Shown here: piece after piece, positions 56,231-64,000 of the stretch
How the letters are laid out: every line of letters begins with the position of its first letter
Position numbering within the stretch: the stretch's first letter is position 1
DNA from: Actinernus sp. WN-2022
Taxonomy: Eukaryota; Cnidaria; Anthozoa; Actiniaria; Actinernidae
DNA: 64,000 nucleotides
Assembly (NCBI GenBank): GCA_030867875.1
Contig: JAOWCC010000024.1
Coordinates: forward strand, 248,001-312,000
Direction of reading: 5' to 3'
The notes under the pieces: generated by a model
The model's database searches: none
What the model was told of the DNA's origin: nothing
Seen by the model: the letters and a program-made list of their open reading frames with translations, nothing else
Program-made: the position numbers and the translations under genes

Positions 56231-56618
56231 TTAAATTCTGTCGTAAAAACTCTCTCGTACGCGACCAACGCAAAAATTCTTAAGCGACCGCGACCACTTT
56301 TTAGTCTCAACACTTGATATTTTCTATTGTTTTTTGTTTCCGATAAGCGACCACCACTGAGTAGATTGTACTGTATTTTTAGAAAATCATTACTCAAATT
56401 ACCAAAAAGTTCAATTTTTAATGGCGCTGACAGATAACAAACTGAAAAAGATTGGGAAAACGTGAGCTAGAACTCCCGTGCTTAGCTATGTTGTTTTGGT
56501 GACAGCGTGCTAGAGCAAGCACTTGTTGCTTTTTCCCGTAAGCAACCACCTCCCATAAGCGACCACTTTGTCCGTGCACCAAGCGTGGTCGCTTAAGAGA
56601 GAGTTGACTGTAGTTAAA
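56231..56618. mobile_element. AAGCGACCAC-type MITE
   Basis: Left CTCTCTCGTACGCGACC and right GGTCGCTTAAGAGAGAG are imperfect inverted ends; the interior has several (T)AAGCGACCACC words in both orientations. Related to 47175-47270. Confidence 0.55.
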
Positions 56619-57312
56619 ACCTAAACCGGCGTCGTTGCGTTCCGGGCTTCGGAACTTGCTATATCACTCGGAATTAAATTGGCATTATTCAACTAAGCCT
56701 GTGTCGCATCTGCAGGTTTAGTTCGGATGCGACGCAGGCAAAACTTGCTCGGCTAGTGACTAGTTAAAATCTAAACGTGGCTGAATCGCTTTGCGTTCCG
56801 GGGACTCGAACTTACTATTCTGAGTTAAAACCGAAACCGGCGTAGCTGAATTGCTTGTGTACCGGGCTTCAGAACTTTCAAACAACATTTCAAACCATTT
56901 GAGAAACTCCAGGCTGACAAATTAATATTGCTTTGTTGACAGAATATTACATCTCTAGAAACCGCAACTTAATTGGATTCTGAAAACGGGTACTTGCAGT
57001 TACACCCCGATGCGTCCTTTCATGCTTCCTCGATGTCAGCAAAAACAAAAACAATTACCATACACTTTCCTCTCACCCGTATTTTATCATTGATAGTTTT
57101 GACGCCCCATAGATACTGTTGCTACGTCCCACACGCCATCAGATTTTACCAGAAAATGGCACAAAAAAAATATTTATGTTAAATTTTAGGTATTCTAATC
57201 ATATATTATCATCAAACTCGTGAAATGCTAAAAACGTTCCTAAACATATATCGATATTAAAGTTTCCTCACTCAATGTTTGAATTCACGTGCCTAACCGT
57301 TTTCGTTTCCAG
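56619..57312. other. Gene-free interval with short repeats
   Basis: Three imperfect copies of a GTTAAAACC(T/G)AAACCGGCGT...GCGTTCCGGGCTTCGGAACTT-type segment lie between 56625 and 56880, plus a small hairpin TGTCGCATC...GATGCGACG at 56702-56734. No exon supported until 57313. Confidence 0.5.
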
Positions 57313-57366
57313 GTCGTCCCCATCGCCGGTTTCCTCTTAGTTACTGCCTGTATAGTTCTCTACTGA
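57313..57366 (+). CDS. Possible terminal exon encoding a C-terminal membrane anchor
   Basis: After a good acceptor (CGTTTCCAG) the frame reads VVPIAGFLLVTACIVLY and stops at 57364-57366. This is a 17-residue hydrophobic tail suited to a transmembrane segment or GPI signal. No upstream exon was found, so the gene is unproven. Confidence 0.25.
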   Translation, partial: VVPIAGFLLVTACIVLY

Positions 57367-57552
57367 AGAAATGGTAAACGTGCAGCGTGCGTCCATCGAG
57401 TTATGGACGCACGCGGGAGGTTGCTAAGCACGAAAGAAGCGTTAGAGTCGCTCGAGGCAAAGCCGAGAGACTCTAGCTTCTTGAGTGCTTAGGCAACCTC
57501 CCAAGTGCGGCCATAACTCGATGGACGCACAGCTGTGGCGTTTACCATTTCT
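57367..57552. mobile_element. Foldback MITE, 186 bp
   Basis: The left arm AGAAATGGTAAACG and right arm CGTTTACCATTTCTT pair, continuing with GTGCGTCCATCGAGTTATGG and its complement, GGGAGGTTGC and GCAACCTCCC, and TAGAGTC/GACTCTA near the loop. It begins directly after the stop codon of the candidate exon above. Confidence 0.85.
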
Positions 57553-57939
57553 TTTATAGCATAACCACGACAATTAAAGAGCAAATAATGTTTTTATTGG
57601 CGATGAAATATAAATTCTCAATACATGAAGCGCGCGAAAATAATCGCATAAATTAAGCTGAGCGCTGGCGCGACTGTTGATGTTCCAGTGCAAAAAACAA
57701 GTCATTCATTGATCTCTGCTGAACAAAATGTTTATTCAAACTTTGGTCTCAAGGAAAAGAGAAGATCTAGCCTGCTAAAAAGTTCTCGAACTGCAAGGGA
57801 AAGACATTTATTCAGTCCTTTTGTTGATGGTCTATGATCTTTAGTGAGGCTGACGGTCTTGGGGGCTATTCCATGCTGATGAGTCCTAACAAGAACGAAA
57901 CAGCTGTACATGGTTGCCACTCTACGGGTAATAAGATGT

Positions 57940-58080
57940 GAGCATGCGTTTATTATTAGACGCTAGCTACATCATAGCGTGTGTTGGGTAGTGCAATGCA
58001 ACGTGCTTGTTAATTTGTGCATTGTATTGCATCATATTGCATTGTTCCGTAGTCCCAAATAAATGAAAAAGAGCTCAGTA
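57940..58080. repeat. Fragment of the 48.7-kb array element
   Basis: TTAGACGCTAGCTACATCAT and GTGTTGGGTAGTGCAATGCA match the segment just inside the left ends of the array elements (48718-48775, 50748-50800). Confidence 0.65.
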
Positions 58081-58140
58081 TTGGCATAACTAATCTCCTG
58101 GACACCGATGCATTATCTGTCCTATATGGGGATGTGTTCT

Positions 58141-58305
58141 GGACTAAACATGGGCTTAGCATTACAACAACAATTTAATTACATTTTACATGACAGGTAC
58201 GTCAAAACCGAATAGGTAAAATCTTTGATGACCCCCCTACTAAAAGCACTTAAAACTCCCCCCCCCCCTATGATTTCACCGACCCCCCCCCCCCCCCCAA
58301 TAAAC
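58141..58305. repeat. Dispersed repeat with long C-runs (second copy)
   Basis: Counterpart of 43724-43845: GGGCTTAGCATTACAACAAC, ACATGACAGGTACGTCAAAA, then two poly-C tracts at about 58258-58267 and 58284-58297. Confidence 0.75.
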
Positions 58306-59078
58306 ATAAACAATGAAGACTCCCTAAAGCAAAAATTAAGAAAAGGGTTCATTCGTCTGTTAAAAACTGAGTAGCTTTCGGCACAACTCTACAAGTCATT
58401 GGAGCAATCGGCTGAACCAGAGGTTTGTAATTCGTCGTTTTTCTGGATTTTTTTAATAATCAAAAATGCTACACTTTTACCTCTAAATATCGAGATTGAA
58501 CAGTTCGTCGTCTTTTTTGTCCGTCCTTTCTGAATGTTTCAGGATCCAAAACTCAATCGAGTGAAAAACAGACAGAACATTATCTCTACTGCTACGGTCA
58601 ATAAGCCTTGAATTTTTTTAACCGCCAAAATACCTTCGTTGGGGTTATGGATATTTTCTGGAACCACATACAGTATAATGCAATGCACGGCTTACTTCCG
58701 TTTACTACATTACAATTAACAGTGTATCCACGAGTTTTTCATTGGGACGCTATGTAAGACTCGGGCCCGCTTTCGCGATTCCTAATGATCAGTGTACCTC
58801 ACACCAATCCACGTACCGAAAGGTTGTACATTTGACCACAATTCCTTGCGAACCTAACACGGTCAAAACAACACGTAGAAATGCTCTATTCTCTTCAATA
58901 ACAGTGGATTGGCAACAGCATTTGTACTGGCTTGTTTTGAGAATTAAAACCTCTCTACCGCGATTTTTTAACGGATTTAAAGTTTTTCGCACGCAAAGGA
59001 TTGTGGGTAAAAGTACAAATCGCCATATTTTTTGGCATGGTGGTTGATTGGACCGGAATTTAATCACACATCAAGATT
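58306..59078. other. Gene-free interval left of duplication C copy 2
   Basis: 58762-58808 and 59050-59075 match adjacent parts of 40045-40127, so the sequence between them looks like an insertion into a small repeat, or the 40-kb copy is a deletion form. The 101-codon frame at 58742-59047 has no motif. Confidence 0.4.
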
Positions 59079-59298
59079 ACCAAAGAATAACAAAATACCG
59101 GCGTTACAACGTATAGCTGGTATTTATATTCTGTGCGTTGCATACCGTAGCAAGTGCCGCGGTAAGCGCGTTAATTGGGTTGTGAGTTCATTAGTAGTGC
59201 TTTGTAGTTAGGGTATTGCGTACAACCTAGCAGGCAGACTTCGTTTAGTTTTTTCAGATTTTGTATTCCTGGTTCGGTTATCATATTTACTCCTTAGT

Positions 59299-59844
59299 TT
59301 GTATTCATTATCATCGTATTGTTTCCGATGCAAGCCATGTAAATATCTTGTTAAATATCTTAAGTCTGAATTATGTGATATTCATTTCAATAATATGTGG
59401 AAGGACCAGGATCAACAGTGTAGTAAACTGCGTACTTTTAATCTTGTAAAATCGAGAATAGGCTTTGAAAATTACTTATCTCGCATTTCAAATGTAAAGC
59501 ATCGTCAGGCGGTGACAAGATTTAGGATTTCCGCGCATAAGTTTCCTGTTGAAGCTGGTCGATATGCAAATATCACTTACGATTTACGTATATGTACAAT
59601 TTGTAATATGAATGAAGTAGGTGATGAACAGCATTACTTTTCAAAATGTACCAATAGCAAATTAGTGAATCTTAGGATATTTTTTTCAGTAACATGTTGG
59701 TTGTTAACAGTTCGTTTAGTCGTCTCAGTCATCGCGACTTATTTTTATACTGCTTATCAATGACGGATGTGTCTGTTGTAAAAAGCACAGCACAATATAT
59801 ATATGATATCACTACTATATTTAATGAATGTTCTTGTAATAGTT
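59299..59844 (+). pseudogene. LINE ORF2 C-terminal fragment (duplication C, copy 2)
   Basis: Sequence-identical, as far as I compared, to 47491-48036, including the frameshift in the T-run, so it arose by duplication and not by a new insertion. Confidence 0.8.
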
Positions 59845-59997
59845 AGGTGATATTATGCATGTTTTTGTAATTCCTATGTACCAATGATGGTGTTGTTGTT
59901 GGAATAAACATTATTATTATTATGTAATTCACACTTACATTTGTCTTATTTATTTTCATTTCTCCTTAGTATTGGGATTTCGGGCACTTATATAGCT

Positions 59998-60235
59998 CAT
60001 TGTCCGAGCGTCATTCCTGGAATGCCTGAACCCGTGGATCCAGACCAGGATTGGAGTTCAGAGAACAATTGGTTATGTCCTCCTCGGTGCATCTAATTGC
60101 ATATTCCATAATAAGGCATCTCGGGTTTACACTGCCAAATAATTTTTATCGCGCCGCGTTGGCTGTCAGCCCATTTTGGCCCTTGTTACACTGTATAGTG
60201 CCGCTAGTCGCTTTACCCCTTTAATAAAAGCCTTG
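59998..60235 (+). pseudogene. DIRS/Ngaro-like remnant, duplicate
   Basis: Copy of 48190-48430 with the same stops and a small deletion near 60212. Confidence 0.5.
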
Positions 60236-60494
60236 CCTAACAGATAATTTCCGGACTTGCTCGGCTACTTATTTGCCAGCAGAAATCTTCTGGTTTTACT
60301 GGTTTTCCAATAATCCAGATTTTGGCACTTCATACTGACTTTTTGTATCACATTTGTATCAAATATCTTTAAAAATGTATTTTAATTGTGTATGTCTAAC
60401 CGTTTCTCGAGGGCCACAAGTTTATCAGTATTTACTATTTAGTATTACCCTCTATAAATAAAGTATTATTATTATTATTATTATTACTAGTGGA

Positions 60495-63400
60495 TACCGC
60501 TAACGATAATCCAACACGTGTGTTAGACGCTAGCTAGGTCATAGTGCGTTTTGGGTAGTGCCATGCAACTTGCATGGTAGTGATCATGGGTGTCTGGTTA
60601 TTTTCCACCTACTAAGGCTCAAGTGGAATTTTGGAGCACTTCCCGTGGAAATAAGTGGCGTAAACATCAGTCGAGAAAGTTTCTCCTTGAAACGATTGTT
60701 ATTTTGCATCCAAGTGCATGGAATGTCATCACAAGCTCGCGAACTGACAGCCATCCGCAGTTCATGCCGTATGGCAGTTGTCGCGTCGAGTACAGAAACC
60801 ATGGTTTTAACTCTGCCACATCACTCCATGCATTGTGATTTGAAGCTGCAACCTCATTCTAGCCACTTCTAAATGGGGGAGGGTTCCATTATGAACAGGA
60901 AAGGCATAGGATTTTCCACCCCTCCCCCCTCAGTTTTGCAAGGTTCGCATTTCTAACCCCAAATTTCTAGCAATATGTTGTGTTCGTCGTGTTTACTACC
61001 CAAACTAAGATTTTAAAGCTGCAACGTCATTCAAGCCAATTCTAATGGGGGAGGGTACCATTATTAACAGGAAAGGCATAGGATTTTCCACCCCTCCCCC
61101 CTCAGTTTTGCATGGTTCGCATATCTTACGTCAAATTTCCAAGCAATAGGTTGTGTTCGTCGTGTTTACCACCCAAACTAAGATTTTAATGCTGCAACGT
61201 TATTTAATCCAGTTCTGGACTCGGAAATAGCCAATGAAACTGTCCCAGCATGCTTTGCGGCCAAAACGGAAAGGGCGATGGATTTTTACCGATAGAAAAG
61301 AACATCGTAGAGACATGGGGTTTTCAGCAAAATGTTACCCATGGAAAACTGCAGGGGGTCTTCTTCATTTGGTTGACATCAACTTTCAGGGGGGGAAATG
61401 ACAGGCAAAACAAAATTTCAAAACGGCTTAACCCCCCCTGAACTTCATTTGCGCGAATATCACACCCAAAATTTCATCTAGTTGGGCGAAAATACATAAG
61501 ATAGGCTGGTTTTTATGCCATCAACTAGGCGCTAGATACCGAACATTAATTATTTAATTAATTAATTAATTAATTAATTAATTAATTAATTATTTAATGA
61601 TTGTATTATTTCTATGTTTATCGTTAGGAACAAGTGGGTACCGCTAACGATAATCATAAAATGGTTTCCACCCGTTTCCCTTATTTTTGCAAACTTTGCA
61701 GATCTTACACAAAATTCGCATACGACACGTTATATTAATCATGTTTAGTACCCAGACTATGATTTTGATGCTTCGACTTTATTCAATCCCTTTCTAATGG
61801 GGGAGGGTACTACTATTAACAGGAAATGCATAAGCTTTTTGACCCCTCCCCCCTCAGTTTTGCAACGTTCGCATTTCTTACCCCAAATTTTCAACCAATA
61901 TGTTGTGTTCGTCGTGTTTAGTACCAAAACTATGATTTTTAAGCTGCAACTTCATTCAAGCCAATCCTAATCGGGAGGGCACCGTTATTAACAGGAAATG
62001 CATAGGATTTTCCACCCTTCCCCCCTCAGTTTTGCAGGGTTCCCATATCCTAACCCAAATTTCCAAACACTATGTTTTTTTCGTGGTATTGAGTACCAAC
62101 ACTATAATTTTAGCGCTGCAACTTTATTTAATCCAGTTCTAGACAGGGAAATAGCAAATGAAACTCTCCCAGCATGCTTTTCGGCCAAAACGGAAAGGGC
62201 GATGTATTTTTACGGGTAGAAGGGAACATCGTAGAGCCATGGAGTTTTCGCCAAAATCCTACCCATGGAAAACTTCAGAGGGTCTTCTTAATTTCGTTGA
62301 CATTAAAGTGCAGGGGGAGAAATGACAGGCAAAACAAAATTCAAAATGGCTTAACCCCCCCCCCCCCCCCTGAACTTCATTTGCGCGAATATCACACCCA
62401 AAATTTAATCTAGTTGGGCGAAAATACATAAGATAGGCTAGGTTTTACGTCTATACCTATTCGCTACATACCAAACATTAATTATTTATTGATTGTATTA
62501 TTTCTATGATTATCGTTAGGAACAAGTAGATACCGCTAACGATAATCCAACATGCGTGTTAGATGTTAGCTACGTCATAGCGCGTGTTGGGTATTGCCAT
62601 GCAACTTGCATGGTAGTGATCGTGGGTGTATGGTTACTCTCCACCTACTAAGGCTCAACTGGAATTTTGGAGCACTTCTCGTGGAAATAAGTGGCGTAAA
62701 CATCCGCCAAAAAAGTTTATCCTTGAAACGATTGTTATTTTCCATCCAAGTGCATTGAATGTCATCACAAGCTTGCGAACCGACAGCCTTCCGCAGTTCA
62801 TGCCACATGGCAGTCGTCGCGTCGAGTACAGAAACTATGATTTTAATTCTGCCACAACACTTGATCCATTGTGATTTAAAGCTGCAGGGTTCTATTATTA
62901 ACAGGAAATGCATAGGATTTCCCACCCCTCCCCCCTCAGTTTTGCATGGTTCGCATATCTTACCCCAAATTTGCAACCAATATGTTGTGTTCGTCGTGTT
63001 TACTACCCAAACTAAGATTTTGAAGCTGCAACGTCATTCAAGCCCATTCTAATGGGGGAGGGCACCGTTATCAACAGGAAAGGCATAGGATTTTCCACCC
63101 CTCCCCCCTCAGTTTTGCAGGGTTCGCATTTCTTACCCCAAATTTGCTACCAATATGTTGTGTTCGTCGTGTTTACAACCAAAACTATGATTTTAACGCT
63201 GCAACTTTATTTAATCCAGTTCTGGACTCGAAAAAAGCAAATGGAACTGTCCCAGCATGCTTTGCGGCCAAAACAGAAAGGGCGATGGATTTTTACGGGT
63301 AGAAAGGAACATCGTAGAGACATGGGATTTTCACCAAAATGTTACCCATGGAAAACTGCAGGGGGTCTTCTTCATTTAGTTGATATTGAAGTGCAGGGGG

Positions 63401-63597
63401 GGAAACGACAGGCAAAACAAAATTTCAAAACGGCTTAACCCCCCCTGAACTTCATATGCGCGAATAGCACACCCAAAATTTCATCTAGTTGGGCGAAAAT
63501 ACATAAGATAGGCTAGTTTTTACGTCTATACATATTCTCTACATACCAAACATTAATTATTTAATGATTGTATTATTTCTATGATTATCGTTAGGAA
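60495..63597. mobile_element. Duplicate of the three-element array
   Basis: Counterpart of 48691-51814 with elements starting near 60495, 61639 and 62531, the same spacers and the same flanking ATT runs (60464-60486, 63597-63624). One 174-bp unit has lost about 30 bp at 62886. Confidence 0.85.
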
Positions 63598-63626
63598 TTA
63601 TTATTATTATTATTATTATTATTACT

Positions 63627-63757
63627 TTGACTGAGCCGTATCAGATTGCACGGCCATGTTGAGCTAGTGCGCTTTTATTTCTTCGTGTATTTCTGATCAG
63701 CAGAACTTGTAAATCATATTTTGTCATGTAGTTTGTTTCAGTATACTATTTATGTGA
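63627..63757 (+). repeat. Isolated hairpin-satellite unit, duplicate
   Basis: Same as 51845-51975; the multi-unit satellite and the second DIRS/Ngaro remnant that follow copy 1 would lie beyond the window if the duplication continues. Confidence 0.75.
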
Positions 63758-64000
63758 ATCGGCACACGCCAAGTGCTGTGAGAATTAAGTACGCTGGGCA
63801 CGAATCAGCGATATATAATATACATTTTCTCTTTACTTCATTTCTATTCTAGTTATTTATATATAGAAATGGGTTTCTTCTTTATACTATTTATAATATA
63901 TAAATATATATAATTTTTGCTATCTATCTATAACTGTGATGCTCCGCTGTTAATCATAGTTTACCGACTATGATACCTTAAAGTTTACTTTCTTATTTCC

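Larger units (their letters stand above)
59079..64000 (+). repeat. Segmental duplication C, copy 2 (continues past the window)
   Basis: Matches 47271-52217. Differences include the GCCCGGCC/ACCCC change near 60212, a 30-bp deletion at 62886, and a longer TTAA run at 61555-61595. The match is still intact at position 64000. Confidence 0.95.

Overview
The window is eukaryotic nuclear DNA. It is AT-rich, its genes have short exons with GT..AG introns and matching phases, and most of it is transposon wreckage. CR1/L2-type LINEs, a DIRS/Ngaro remnant, an ISL2EU-like and a CACTA-like DNA transposon, many foldback MITEs, LamG-type gene content and C/G-run repeats together suggest an invertebrate metazoan, most likely an anthozoan cnidarian such as a stony coral. 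That assignment is inference from repeat style; nothing was searched.

Layout. 1-696 (-) is the 5' end of an open, lysine-rich coiled-coil gene that runs off the left edge. 0.7-6.1 kb is repeat-derived: LINE 3' ends, a TTAA-flanked MITE and minisatellites. 6.16-19.04 kb and 21.41-27.52 kb are two copies of one segmental duplication, each holding the same dead CR1/L2-like LINE. Copy A alone carries a 6.6-kb ISL2EU-like transposon (8489-15107, AT target duplication). That transposon encodes an apparently intact SWIM-finger + YqaJ exonuclease and a broken THAP + DDE transposase, and is itself interrupted by a CACTA-like element (10509-12760) and a Harbinger-like MITE (12858-13134). The CACTA-like element has dense GTGATCAC palindrome arrays at both ends.

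28.3-34.3 kb (+) holds the 3' end of a host gene with a LamG domain, its introns filled with MITEs, a 92-bp minisatellite and a helicase fragment. 40.15-43.6 kb (-) holds three phase-compatible exons of a cysteine-containing, probably secreted host protein. 43.7-47.2 kb is nested MITEs, including one with a clear 8-bp target duplication.

47.27-52.22 kb and 59.08-64.0 kb are a second, nearly identical direct duplication about 11.8 kb apart. It contains a LINE tail, a DIRS/Ngaro remnant and a tandem array of three elements with inverted ends and internal 174-bp repeats. Between the copies lie a hairpin-bearing satellite (52.75-53.5 kb), a perfect-stem foldback with a 9-bp target duplication, and further TTAA and foldback elements.

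No tRNA, rRNA, CRISPR or operon-like structure was seen. The host genes are unrelated fragments. The main story is layered transposon insertion and duplication, whose order can be read from the nesting.
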